DNA of 6,696 nt from Desulfurellales bacterium (GCA_027064405.1 JAMOPP010000176.1:1-6696), one strand, 5' to 3'; counted from the stretch's first letter, positions 1 to 6,227 are shown. Numbers and translations are program-made. Notes: generated by a model from the letters alone, not told the origin.

Positions 1-204
1 GAGAAAGAGTCTACAGGAATGTCTTTACAGGATGTTATGATTAAAGATGTTATTATTAATGTAATATCTGCAAAAACATCCGATGATTTATTGTCTGCTA
101 CAGGCAAAGAAGAGCTTAAAAATGAGCTAAAAACATCTATTAATAAAGCTCTCCACAAAAATCTTGTTCAAGATATATACTTTACGGAATTTATAATACA
201 ATGA
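1..204 (+). CDS. fliL: Flagellar basal body-associated protein FliL, C-terminal part
   Basis: The reading frame is open from the first base of the window, so only the last 67 residues of the gene are present; the ATG at 19 is internal, not the start. The end has the typical FliL C-terminus: a stretch on the theme of 'GKEELKNELKTSINKAL' followed by a closing 'VQDIYFTEFIIQ', close to the family ending 'V..VYFTEFVIQ'. FliL is a single-pass inner-membrane protein around the stator of the flagellar motor that supports torque generation; the part seen here would be periplasmic. The stop TGA overlaps the start of the next gene (ATGA), as expected for a coupled flagellar operon. The assignment rests on the C-terminal motif and the gene neighbourhood; the transmembrane segment lies outside the window. 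Confidence 0.88.
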   Translation, partial: EKESTGMSLQDVMIKDVIINVISAKTSDDLLSATGKEELKNELKTSINKALHKNLVQDIYFTEFIIQ

Positions 205-473
205 GCAAAAAAGAGCAGTTAAAGCAATATTATGATATACCGGTCAAATTATTTTTTGATCTTGCTTCAACAAAGGTAAAAATTGAAAAACTTTTGAAGT
301 GGAAAAAGGGTGATATCGTAGAAACTGAAAAAATGGCAGGAGAATATATTAATATAGATATAGAAAATCAGCATTTGGGAACGGGAGAGGTGATTATTCT
401 TGATAATAAATTTGCAATAAGAATTACAACCATATACACGAAGGATGATATTATGGAGCTTAGAGTTAAATGA
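201..473 (+). CDS. fliN: Short FliN-type flagellar motor switch protein (single SpoA domain)
   Basis: This 90-residue protein is essentially one SpoA (FliMN C-terminal) domain. Residues about 12-18 give the opening 'YDIPVKL', followed by a 'KIEKLLKWKKGDIVE' segment matching the family 'lLnLk.GdvieL', then 'KMAGEYINIDIE' for the usual 'k.AGEpVdl.vn', and 'GEVIILDNKFAIRIT' for 'GEvvvvdenfgvRit'. FliN forms the lower ring of the cytoplasmic C-ring and takes part in switching and export-cargo docking. Most FliN proteins have an additional N-terminal region; here the domain begins almost at residue 1. Several normally conserved positions differ: an aspartate-lysine pair is replaced by 'TEK', and the proline after AGE by tyrosine. 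The gene sits directly after fliL with no fliM between. It overlaps fliL and fliO by ATGA on both sides, so translation is probably coupled; the upstream ribosome site is weak. A FliM C-terminal fragment is less likely because the start is well placed. Confidence 0.83.
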   Translation: MSKKEQLKQYYDIPVKLFFDLASTKVKIEKLLKWKKGDIVETEKMAGEYINIDIENQHLGTGEVIILDNKFAIRITTIYTKDDIMELRVK

Positions 474-793
474 TAAAACTTGTTTTATTTTTTTCTTTCG
501 TTGCCAATTCTGCCTATGCGGCATCTCAAAACTCCAACGGCTATATAGAATATACGGCTAAAGCATTTGGCAGCCTTATGATTATTGTTGCAATAATGCT
601 TTTAGCGCTCTATATTTCTAAAAAACTTAATCTTTCAAACAGATTTAAAAGTTCTAAAATGAAAGTTGTTGATAGGCTTTTTTTAGACAGCAAACATTAT
701 ATTGCAATTGTGGAGATTGAAGATAAAATCTTTATTTTGGGTGTAGGGGAGAGTGTTAATTTAATATCAAAAGAGGATATTAAGGCGGAATGA
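470..793 (+). CDS. fliO: Flagellar biosynthetic protein FliO
   Basis: This 107-residue protein has a hydrophobic N-terminus ending in 'NSAYA', which looks like a cleavable signal peptide (about residues 1-17). A single transmembrane helix follows at about 34-50, then a basic stop-transfer 'SKKLN'. The cytoplasmic tail contains 'MKVVDRLFLDSKHYIAIVEIEDKIFILGVGES', the characteristic FliO pattern (family 'l.v.e.l.L...r.l.lv.v.g...llGvt...i.lL'). FliO is a poorly conserved membrane protein that acts as a scaffold for FliP-ring assembly in the export gate and is not part of the finished channel. The position between fliN and fliP is the standard one. It starts within the fliN stop (ATGA) and its own stop overlaps the fliP start. 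Sequence similarity alone would be modest; the context makes the call firm. Confidence 0.87.
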   Translation: MIKLVLFFSFVANSAYAASQNSNGYIEYTAKAFGSLMIIVAIMLLALYISKKLNLSNRFKSSKMKVVDRLFLDSKHYIAIVEIEDKIFILGVGESVNLISKEDIKAE

Positions 794-1557
794 TGAAGCA
801 TTCGAAGTTCTCGCTATTGTTTTTTGTTGCTTTATCTTTCTTTTTCATATTTATACATATTTCTTATGCCACATCCGTTCCGTCTCCGTCAATAAATGTA
901 AATTTAGGTTCAACCGATAATCCTGCCGGCGTGGCAAGTTCTATTAAGCTTCTTGTATTGCTCACGGTTTTAGCACTGGCTCCCGCCTTTTTAGTTATGA
1001 TGACATCTTTTACAAGGATTATCGTAGTTTTGGCTATTCTTAGGCAGGCTTTGGGAACTCAGCAGATGCCGCCAAATCAGATACTTGTAGGTATCGCTCT
1101 GTTTTTGACGATTTTTATAATGAATCCTGTAATAAATAATGTATACAGCAATGCGTACAAACCATTATCTCAAGGTAAGATAGGGTTGGATGAGGCTTAT
1201 GATAAAGCTCAAAAACCTATAAAGAACTTTATGCTCAGGCAGACAAGAGAAAAAGATTTGGCTCTTTTTTTGCGTGTATCAAAATCACAAAACCCTAAAA
1301 CCAAAGAAGATTTATCGTTGAGCATAGTTGTACCGGCTTTTATTATAAGTGAGTTAAAAACGGCTTTTGAAATGGGGTTTATGATATATATACCTTTTTT
1401 AATTATAGATATGGTAGTTGCAAGCATACTGATGAGTATGGGTATGATGATGCTCCCGCCGGTTATGATTTCTCTTCCTTTCAAGCTTCTTTTGTTTGTT
1501 TTGGCTGATGGATGGAATTTGGTAGTTATGTCTATGTTTAAAAGTTTTAATATGTGA
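790..1557 (+). CDS. fliP: Flagellar type III export channel protein FliP
   Basis: This 255-residue protein has the usual FliP length and all its hallmarks. There is a signal peptide (about 1-27, ending 'ISYA'), then a first helix at 53-70. 'MTSFTRI' lies at 71-77, 'LRQALGTQQMPPNQ' at 84-97, a periplasmic/loop region at about 115-175, 'ISELKTAFEMGF' at 186-197, and the C-terminal helix pair with 'MLPPVMISLPFK' at 221-232. Five FliP subunits, with FliQ and FliR, build the helical export pore at the centre of the MS-ring. The methionine-rich run around 215-226 is consistent with the gating loop region of the family. Two adjacent ATGs are possible starts (790 and 793). The AAGG at 782-785 is slightly better spaced for the second; the difference is one residue. 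The gene overlaps fliO by four bases. Confidence 0.97.
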   Translation: MMKHSKFSLLFFVALSFFFIFIHISYATSVPSPSINVNLGSTDNPAGVASSIKLLVLLTVLALAPAFLVMMTSFTRIIVVLAILRQALGTQQMPPNQILVGIALFLTIFIMNPVINNVYSNAYKPLSQGKIGLDEAYDKAQKPIKNFMLRQTREKDLALFLRVSKSQNPKTKEDLSLSIVVPAFIISELKTAFEMGFMIYIPFLIIDMVVASILMSMGMMMLPPVMISLPFKLLLFVLADGWNLVVMSMFKSFNM

Positions 1558-1560
1558 GGT
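1556..1560 (+). promoter_or_regulatory. Ribosome binding site that decides the fliQ start
   Basis: GAGGT lies across and just after the fliP stop codon, five bases before the ATG at 1566. It fits the ATG at 1566 and cannot serve the GTG at 1554, which lies upstream of it. This supports an 89-residue FliQ starting 'MDIST'. Confidence 0.65.
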
Positions 1561-1565
1561 TTGTC

Positions 1566-1835
1566 ATGGATATATCGACTGTAATCACTATTGGTAAAAA
1601 TGCAATGGAAGTTGCGTTGCTTCTTTCTATGCCCATACTTATAATAAGTCTAATAGCCGGTCTTGCGGTAAGTGTGTTTCAGGCTGTGACTCAAATTCAG
1701 GAGATGACGCTTACATTTATACCGAAAATAATAGCAGTAGCAATTGCTGCAATATTTTTAGCTCCTTGGATGATTAAATTAATAGTAAATTATACAGTGC
1801 AGCTCTACACATCTATACCAAACTTAATAAAATAG
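1566..1835 (+). CDS. fliQ: Flagellar type III export channel protein FliQ
   Basis: This 89-residue protein has two transmembrane helices (about 13-36 and 50-72), typical of FliQ in both length and layout. Seen motifs are 'VITIGKNAMEVALLLSMPIL' near the start, 'GLAVSVFQAVTQIQEMTLTFIPKI' joining the helices (the strongly conserved FliQ loop with 'QA.TQIQE.TL.F.PKi'), and a final amphipathic stretch. Four FliQ copies wrap the FliP/FliR channel from outside. The frame is also open from a GTG at 1554, which would add 'MRFV', but family proteins start near 'MD...VI' and a GAGGT site precedes the ATG at 1566, so that start is chosen. It begins eight bases after the fliP stop and ends three bases before fliR. 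Confidence 0.95.
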   Translation: MDISTVITIGKNAMEVALLLSMPILIISLIAGLAVSVFQAVTQIQEMTLTFIPKIIAVAIAAIFLAPWMIKLIVNYTVQLYTSIPNLIK

Positions 1836-1838
1836 TAT

Positions 1839-2630
1839 ATGCTGGAAATTTTAAATTTAAACAACCCCCTTTATATTTTCCTCACTCTTTTGTTTATAAT
1901 TATAAGGGTTTCTGCGGTTGTAGCATTCGCTCCGGTATTTTCACAATCTTCAATACCTGCTCAGGTAAAAATTGCATTTATAGTTCTGTTTTCAGTTGCC
2001 CTTTATCCTGCCGTTAAGGATTGTATATCGATAGAAAAATTGACCGTTTTCGGGTTGGCTGCAGTTGTAATGAAAGAGGTTTTATTGGGTGCGGCACTTG
2101 GATTTACAGTTCACTTTTTATGGGCAGGTTTGGAATTAGGGGCTCAATTGCTTGGTTTTATGATGGGTTTTTCTATAGCAAATGTGTTAAGTCCTGAAGA
2201 GAATGTTCAGATTTCCATATTATCTGAATTTGAGAGCATAGTTGCCATATTGGTTTTTCTTGCCATTGACGGTCATCATATATTTATAAAAGCAATTGCA
2301 GATAGTTTTAAAATTATGCCTGTTGGGGGCTTTATCCTAAATCAAAATATGTTTGATATGTTGAACAGACTTGTAGCGTTGATGTTTGGTGTGTCATTTA
2401 GGATTTTGGCACCTGCAATTATAGCGCTAATTATTACAAATATAGTCTTTGGTATTATTGCAAGGACTATGCCACAGGTTAATATTCTAATAGTGGCTTT
2501 TCCTCTAAGCATAGGTATAGGGCTTTTTGTTATAGGTGCCTCTTTGCAATATTCGGTTTTTGTTTTGATTAAATATTATGACAATGTTTTGTCTTCGGTG
2601 TATGCAATATTGAGGCTCGGACATGGCTGA
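1839..2630 (+). CDS. fliR: Flagellar type III export channel protein FliR
   Basis: This 263-residue, very hydrophobic protein has about six helical membrane segments, as expected for FliR (usual length about 255-265). Recognisable family features are 'IIRVSAVVAFAPVF' with R23 and P32, 'SIPAQVKIA' at about 38-46, 'MKEVLLGAALGFT' at 78-90, 'GFMMGFSIANVLSP' at 106-119, 'LAIDGHH' at 141-147, and 'TMPQVNILIVAFPLSIGIG' in the C-terminal third. One FliR subunit completes the FliP5-FliR1 pore and contacts FlhB. There is no clear Shine-Dalgarno sequence before the ATG; the three-base gap from fliQ suggests re-initiation by ribosomes that finish fliQ. The 3' end overlaps flhB by eight bases. Confidence 0.96.
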   Translation: MLEILNLNNPLYIFLTLLFIIIRVSAVVAFAPVFSQSSIPAQVKIAFIVLFSVALYPAVKDCISIEKLTVFGLAAVVMKEVLLGAALGFTVHFLWAGLELGAQLLGFMMGFSIANVLSPEENVQISILSEFESIVAILVFLAIDGHHIFIKAIADSFKIMPVGGFILNQNMFDMLNRLVALMFGVSFRILAPAIIALIITNIVFGIIARTMPQVNILIVAFPLSIGIGLFVIGASLQYSVFVLIKYYDNVLSSVYAILRLGHG

Positions 2631-3684
2631 CGAAGAAAAAACCGAACAAGCGACCCCGAAAAAGCGTCAAGAATCGAGGGAAAAGGGTCAAGTTGCAAAA
2701 TCCGTAGAGTTGAATACGGCTCTTATACTTGCCTCAGCTTTAATATTCTTTTATTTTAACATTAAATCCTTAGGAAGACATTTTAATGATACATTTGTCC
2801 ATTTTATTAACTTATCCTCACATTACGAGATAACGGTAGCTACATTTCCAAATCTTGTTAAAGCCATTACCTATGATATGTTTTCCATACTTTTGCCGTT
2901 TTTAATTCTTATGGTTATTATATCCTTATTTGTTAATGTTGTTCAGGTTGGGTTTATGATAACACCTAAGGCTATGGAGTTGAAGTTTGATAAATTAAAT
3001 CCCGTGAACGGTTTTAAAAATATGTTCTCTATGCGTTCTTTCGGAGAGCTTGTTAAATCAATTCTTAAAGCTTCCGTTATGTCTTATATTTTGTATCTGT
3101 TTATTAAAATTAAAATGCCAAGTTGGTTTAATCTTATAGATGTTCCTCAGAAGGTTTTCTTTGCTGCTTTACTGAAAGGCATATTCCTTATAACACTTTA
3201 TATTCTAATTTTTATAGTTTTTGTTGCTTTAGTCGATTATATTTTTCAAAAGTACAATTTTGAAAAAAGTATTAGAATGAGTCACAAAGAGATTAAAGAC
3301 GAATACAAGCAGATGGAAGGTGACCCGCACATTAAACAGAAAATAAGAAAAACGCAGATGGAAATTGCAAGAAGAAGGATGATGGAAGATGTTAAGAAGG
3401 CGGATGTTATTATAACGAATCCTACCCACTATGCCGTTGCCATACAGTACGATGAAAGTAAAGCGTCTGCACCTGTTGTAGTTGCAAAAGGTATGAATAA
3501 AATTGCACAAAAAATTAAAGAAATTGCTATTGAGAATGATATAGTTATAGTTGAAAAACCTATTATCGCAAGACAACTTTATAAGAAAACAAAAATCGGA
3601 GAAGTAATACCGGAAGAATTATATAAGGCTGTAGCGGAAATACTTGCTTTTGTTTATCGTCTAAAAAATGAAGCAACGAGTTAA
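2623..3684 (+). CDS. flhB: Flagellar export specificity-switch protein FlhB
   Basis: This 353-residue protein is the length of a complete FlhB. The cytoplasmic N-terminus 'EEKTEQATPKKRQESREKG' (4-22) is the classic family start. Four membrane helices follow at about 32-46, 86-110, 146-163 and 183-207, then the linker 'MSHKEIKDEYKQMEGDP' (219-235). The cytoplasmic autoprocessing domain carries the intact NPTH motif at N266-P267-T268-H269. In this family cleavage between the asparagine and proline, by asparagine cyclisation, switches export from rod/hook to filament substrates; the residues needed are present, so the protein should self-cleave. The downstream 'VVVAKG' and 'EIAIENDIVIVEKPIIARQLY' segments are typical. 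The gene overlaps the fliR end by eight bases. Its TAA stop lies inside the -35 box of the following late promoter. FlhA, which often follows FlhB, is absent here. Confidence 0.97.
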   Translation: MADEEKTEQATPKKRQESREKGQVAKSVELNTALILASALIFFYFNIKSLGRHFNDTFVHFINLSSHYEITVATFPNLVKAITYDMFSILLPFLILMVIISLFVNVVQVGFMITPKAMELKFDKLNPVNGFKNMFSMRSFGELVKSILKASVMSYILYLFIKIKMPSWFNLIDVPQKVFFAALLKGIFLITLYILIFIVFVALVDYIFQKYNFEKSIRMSHKEIKDEYKQMEGDPHIKQKIRKTQMEIARRRMMEDVKKADVIITNPTHYAVAIQYDESKASAPVVVAKGMNKIAQKIKEIAIENDIVIVEKPIIARQLYKKTKIGEVIPEELYKAVAEILAFVYRLKNEATS

Positions 3685-3708
3685 AGTTTCTGTGTTTACA
3701 TCCGATTA
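3682..3708 (+). promoter_or_regulatory. Sigma-28 (FliA) promoter for fliD-flaG-fliS
   Basis: TAAAGTTT at 3682-3689 is an exact copy of the sigma-28 -35 consensus. After a spacer of exactly 11 bases comes TCCGATTA at 3701-3708, six of eight matches to the -10 consensus GCCGATAA. The first three bases of the -35 box are the flhB stop codon. Transcription would begin near 3714-3716, giving a short leader before the fliD ribosome site. Gene content fits: fliD, flaG and fliS are late genes in many bacteria. The consensus is known; the use of this site is inferred. Confidence 0.78.
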
Positions 3709-3723
3709 AAGAGATAGGAAACT

Positions 3724-3734
3724 AAAGGGGGGAT
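3724..3734 (+). promoter_or_regulatory. Ribosome binding site of fliD
   Basis: AAAGGGGGGAT with a run of six G bases ends about five to six bases before the fliD ATG at 3739. It is purine-rich but not the standard AGGAGG; the match is shifted along the G run. Confidence 0.6.
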
Positions 3735-3738
3735 TTTT

Positions 3739-5112
3739 ATGGACATAGGCAGTATGAATGTTCTTGGTCTCGGCAGCGGAATGGATTTGCAGGGAATTAT
3801 AGATAAATTAGTAAATGTTGATAAAAAACCCATATTAATGAAACAGTCTAAAAAAATTGAACTTGAATCGTATTATCAGACCTTTAATACGTTGGAATCT
3901 TATACAAATGCACTTATGGCAGACTCATCAACTATGCTTACCAATCTTAATGCCCAAACGGCAACAACAAGTGATGATAGCATAGGCGAGGCTGAGGTTA
4001 CGGGTTCTCCTGCAAGTGGGGTGCATAATGTTGACGTAACTGCACTTGCAAAGGGTGAGTCATGGATATCAAATGAAAGCAATTCATCGTCAACAAATAA
4101 TATTGTATCCGTATCAAGCGGAGCATTTAAATATAAGGTCGGAACGAAAGAATATTCCGTAGAACTTGATAATAATTCTATAAGCTCAACACCGACAACT
4201 TTAAATGAATTTATAAATGCCATTAATAATAACGGTTCCGGGGTAAAGGCAAGTCTTGTTTATGATGGAAGTGGATACAAAGCTGTTTTGAAAACCCCTG
4301 ATGGAACTAATAATAATCTAACCATAGAGCAGAATGATACAAAATTAACCTTTGGAACAGACGATACAACACCCAACGAGGCATCAAGTGACGCATCGTT
4401 AACGATTGATGGCGTTTCCGTAACGTCTCATTCCAATACCCTTTCCGATAATATCGCAGGTTTAAAGATTACTTTAAAAGATTTGGGGAGTTTTTCTATA
4501 CATGTGGATACCGATTATCAAAGTTTAAGCGATTCTATGCAGAATATAGTTGATGACTACAACAAGGTTGCAAAAGAAATATCTGATAATTCCGGATACG
4601 ATGCTCAAAAGAATGTTGCGGGCGCCTTCTTTGGAAATTATACCGCTCAATCCATATCCAGCTCCTTAAAGAATATTTTTCTTGCACAGTATGGGGATAG
4701 TAGTTCCATAGCATCCTTAAATGATTTGGGATTGAGTTTTGATGAGAGCGGAAAACTTATGTTTGATTCCGCCACATTTAACAGTGCGTTGGAAAGTAAT
4801 TTTTCAGATGTTAAAAAAATGCTTGATGAAACAACATCCGGTGCAAATGATGGATTCTTGAATGTTTTGCACGATAAACTTTATAGTTTGTCAAATACGA
4901 ACGGAGATATAGAGGTTGAAAAAACTACAATGCAAAACAGGATGGACAATATACAAGAACAAATTGATAGAATGAATAAGCAGTTAGATCAGGAAAGGAC
5001 GATGTTGACAATGACATTTGCACAAATGGATGAATATATGGGGGCTCTAAAAAACCAAAGTAGTTATATGCAACAGGTATTTGACAGTATGAACGGAAAG
5101 AGTAATAAATAG
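3739..5112 (+). CDS. fliD: Flagellar filament cap protein FliD (HAP2)
   Basis: This 457-residue secreted protein has no cysteine and a Ser/Thr/Asn-rich middle, as usual for axial flagellar proteins. The N-terminal FliD domain is clear: 'LGLGSGMDLQGIIDKLVNVDKKPI' lies at about 10-33, followed by a heptad-like helix to about 65. The central variable region (about 90-210) has the D2/D3-like beta-rich character. 'ASLTIDGVSV' at 219-228 and 'NTLSDNIAGLKITLKD' then mark the FliD C-terminal domain, which continues through 'SMQNIVDDYNKVAKEIS'. A terminal coiled coil occupies about 391-432 ('MQNRMDNIQEQIDRMNKQLD'), with a short tail. FliD caps the growing filament and helps flagellin fold into place; it leaves the cell through the export gate encoded upstream. 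No N-terminal signal peptide is present, as expected. The first gene behind the sigma-28 promoter, it is followed 14 bases later by flaG. Confidence 0.95.
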   Translation: MDIGSMNVLGLGSGMDLQGIIDKLVNVDKKPILMKQSKKIELESYYQTFNTLESYTNALMADSSTMLTNLNAQTATTSDDSIGEAEVTGSPASGVHNVDVTALAKGESWISNESNSSSTNNIVSVSSGAFKYKVGTKEYSVELDNNSISSTPTTLNEFINAINNNGSGVKASLVYDGSGYKAVLKTPDGTNNNLTIEQNDTKLTFGTDDTTPNEASSDASLTIDGVSVTSHSNTLSDNIAGLKITLKDLGSFSIHVDTDYQSLSDSMQNIVDDYNKVAKEISDNSGYDAQKNVAGAFFGNYTAQSISSSLKNIFLAQYGDSSSIASLNDLGLSFDESGKLMFDSATFNSALESNFSDVKKMLDETTSGANDGFLNVLHDKLYSLSNTNGDIEVEKTTMQNRMDNIQEQIDRMNKQLDQERTMLTMTFAQMDEYMGALKNQSSYMQQVFDSMNGKSNK

Positions 5113-5113
5113 T

Positions 5114-5121
5114 AAAGGAGG
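5114..5121 (+). promoter_or_regulatory. Ribosome binding site of flaG
   Basis: AAAGGAGG lies five bases before the flaG ATG, immediately after the fliD stop. It is a near-consensus site, stronger than those inside the upstream export-gate operon. Confidence 0.7.
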
Positions 5122-5126
5122 AGACA

Positions 5127-5498
5127 ATGTCTGAGGTTACACTGAATAAAATGAATACCGATATGCAGAATGTTCAGCACCAAAATGTGAATAGTTATCA
5201 AAAGACAAATGATTCTATTGGCACTGCCCAAGAATCAACACCCAAAACAAAGGATGTGCAAAAATTAAATCCTAAGGAAATCAAACAAACAGTAAAAAAA
5301 CTAAATGAAAATATCAGCAGGTTTGATAAAGGTATTAAATTTAGTTATAACGACACAATTAAGTCATTAACGGTTCAAGTTATTGATGAAAAAAGTGGTA
5401 AAATTATAAGGGAAATTCCTCCGAAAGAGGTAATTAATTTGCAAAAAAGATTGTCTGAGGTTGTAGGTGTAATATTTGATAGCAAGGAGGTGCAGTAA
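5127..5498 (+). CDS. flaG: FlaG family flagellar protein
   Basis: This 123-residue protein has a polar, Asn/Gln/Ser-rich, probably disordered N-terminal half (1-45) and a FlaG domain from about 48 to 118. The domain shows the usual pattern: a helix 'LNPKEIKQTVKKLNENIS', then 'GIKFSYNDTIKSLTVQVID' (family 'lkF..de..g..vVkviD'), then 'SGKIIREIPPKEVINLQKRL' (family 'tgevIRqIPpEe.l.l...l'). FlaG proteins influence filament length in some species, for example by a role near the filament or cap; the exact function is not settled. Placement between fliD and fliS is common for the family. The stop TAA overlaps the fliS start by one base (TAATG), so the two are likely co-translated. Confidence 0.9.
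   Translation: MSEVTLNKMNTDMQNVQHQNVNSYQKTNDSIGTAQESTPKTKDVQKLNPKEIKQTVKKLNENISRFDKGIKFSYNDTIKSLTVQVIDEKSGKIIREIPPKEVINLQKRLSEVVGVIFDSKEVQ
5484..5491 (+). promoter_or_regulatory. Ribosome binding site of fliS
   Basis: AAGGAGGT, a full match to the anti-Shine-Dalgarno complement, lies inside the last codons of flaG, six bases before the fliS ATG at 5498. It fixes the fliS start. Confidence 0.75.
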
Positions 5499-5881
5499 TG
5501 ACAGCGAATGAAGCTTATGATACATATAGAAATGTTCTAATATCAACGGCAGTTGATAAGTTGCATGTGGTTTCACTGCTCTACGAAGGAGCGCTTGGCT
5601 TCTCTAAAAAGGCTCTCGAGGCTATGAAGTCCGGTGATGAAGATACTAAAGTTGACAGTTTGAATAGGGTAAGCGGGATTCTGTTTGCATTAAGAGATTC
5701 GCTTGATGAGAGTATTGATAAAGATGTTACGGATTATCTAAGGGCTCTCTATAATTTTCTTATACAAAAAACGATAGATGTGAATGTAAGTGATGATTAC
5801 GAAGAGTTCGGTATAGTTATAAGATATATTGAACAGTTATCCGATATCTGGAACAATCAGGTTATGAGAAAAGAAGATTAG
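5498..5881 (+). CDS. fliS: Flagellin export chaperone FliS
   Basis: This 127-residue helical protein fits FliS in length and in its landmarks. These are 'AYDTYRNVLISTAVDKLHVVSLLYEGALGFSKKALEAM' at 6-43 (family 'aY....v.tAsp.kLi.mLYdGai.fl..A'), 'ILFALRDSLDESIDKDVTDYLRALYNFLIQKTIDVNVSDD' at 61-100, and a final helix with 'IRYIEQLSDIWNNQV' at 108-122 matching 'v...l..Lr..W'. FliS binds the disordered C-terminus of flagellin in the cytoplasm, prevents early polymerisation and delivers it to FlhA. Two points differ from the usual pattern: the 'LD...GGeiA.nL' turn reads 'LDESIDKDVTDYL', without glycines, and the usual proline in 'tasP.kL' is replaced ('STAVDKL'). The flagellin gene it serves is not in the window. 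A strong terminator follows six bases after the stop. Confidence 0.9.
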   Translation: MTANEAYDTYRNVLISTAVDKLHVVSLLYEGALGFSKKALEAMKSGDEDTKVDSLNRVSGILFALRDSLDESIDKDVTDYLRALYNFLIQKTIDVNVSDDYEEFGIVIRYIEQLSDIWNNQVMRKED

Positions 5882-5886
5882 TTTGC

Positions 5887-5913
5887 AAAAGGGCAGGTAA
5901 GTCTGCCCTTTTT
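5887..5913 (+). terminator. Intrinsic terminator after fliS
   Basis: GGGCAG (5891-5896) pairs perfectly with CTGCCC (5903-5908) across a six-base spacer, GTAAGT, in which an extra G-T pair is possible. Four A bases before and a run of five T bases after (5909-5913) extend the stem and supply the U-tract. It ends the fliD-flaG-fliS transcript. The flanking A and T runs mean it could also work in the opposite direction. Confidence 0.92.
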
Positions 5914-5915
5914 AA

Positions 5916-5936
5916 AGCAATATTTGAAATGTTGCT
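5916..5936. repeat. AT-rich hairpin just after the fliS terminator
   Basis: AGCAATATT and AATGTTGCT pair over nine positions (one T-G wobble) around a three-base TGA loop. It begins two bases after the T-run of the terminator. It has no T-run of its own on the + strand, so it is not an obvious second terminator; it may protect the transcript end or be incidental. Confidence 0.4.
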
Positions 5937-6001
5937 ATTAAATTGAGTAGTGGAACTGCTTTTGATAGCTATGTTTGAATAATTGCCTGTTTCGTTAAAG
6001 A

Positions 6002-6024
6002 AGGGGCTAAATGCCTCTGTTTTT
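6002..6024 (+). terminator. Weak terminator-like hairpin
   Basis: AGGGGC (6002-6007) pairs with GCCTCT (6013-6018), including one G-T wobble, around a TAAAT loop. A G and then five T bases follow. The stem is short. It could be a backup to the fliS terminator about 90 bases upstream; the evidence is the fold only. Confidence 0.3.
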
Positions 6025-6158
6025 AATGTATCTTTTTTGAACCCGCTTTCAATTTTATTAAGCGTGTCTGTTCTTTTTCGCTCAAAACTCAACCCGCCTT
6101 CAGACTAAAATTTGTGTATGTTTTATATAAATCTTCTGCATTTACTTCATATTTATAT

Positions 6159-6186
6159 TTGACTTTTGCCGATAATATGCCATAAA
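6159..6186 (+). promoter_or_regulatory. Possible promoter before the GC-rich island
   Basis: TTGACT (6159-6164, five of six to the -35 consensus) is followed after 16 bases by CATAAA (6181-6186, four of six to the -10 consensus). Transcription would begin near 6193 and run through the three-way-junction element. AT-rich sequence gives such matches by chance, so support is weak. Confidence 0.25.
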
Positions 6187-6196
6187 AACGAAATTA

Positions 6197-6227
6197 CACT
6201 TTTATAGTCGCATAGTTTCCACTTTTA
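6197..6227. repeat. CACTTTTA direct repeat
   Basis: CACTTTTA occurs at 6197-6204 and again at 6220-6227, a spacing of 23 bases (about two helical turns). The second copy forms part of the first hairpin of the three-way junction. Helically phased short repeats of this kind occur at protein-binding sites, including transposon ends; two copies alone are weak evidence. Confidence 0.35.

Noticed and set aside
1554..1568. GTG at 1554 as the fliQ start
   Set aside because: The GAGGT site lies downstream of it and fits the ATG at 1566, which also gives the usual FliQ N-terminus.
3229..3576. 115-residue frame on the - strand inside flhB
   Set aside because: It is antisense to the conserved FlhB cytoplasmic domain, and its translation is a low-complexity run rich in Phe, Asn and Ile with no domain; a shadow of flhB codons.
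3900..4223. 107-residue frame on the - strand inside fliD
   Set aside because: It is antisense to the fliD variable region with no ribosome site or recognisable domain; the + strand FliD is clear.
5862..6092. 76-residue open frame on the - strand with a TTG start
   Set aside because: It runs through the fliS terminator and into the 3' end of fliS, starts with TTG without a clear ribosome site, and shows no recognisable domain.
6168..6175. GCCGATAA, an exact sigma-28 -10 box
   Set aside because: Eleven bases upstream there is only ATATTTAT, three of eight matches to the -35 box, and no late flagellar gene follows.
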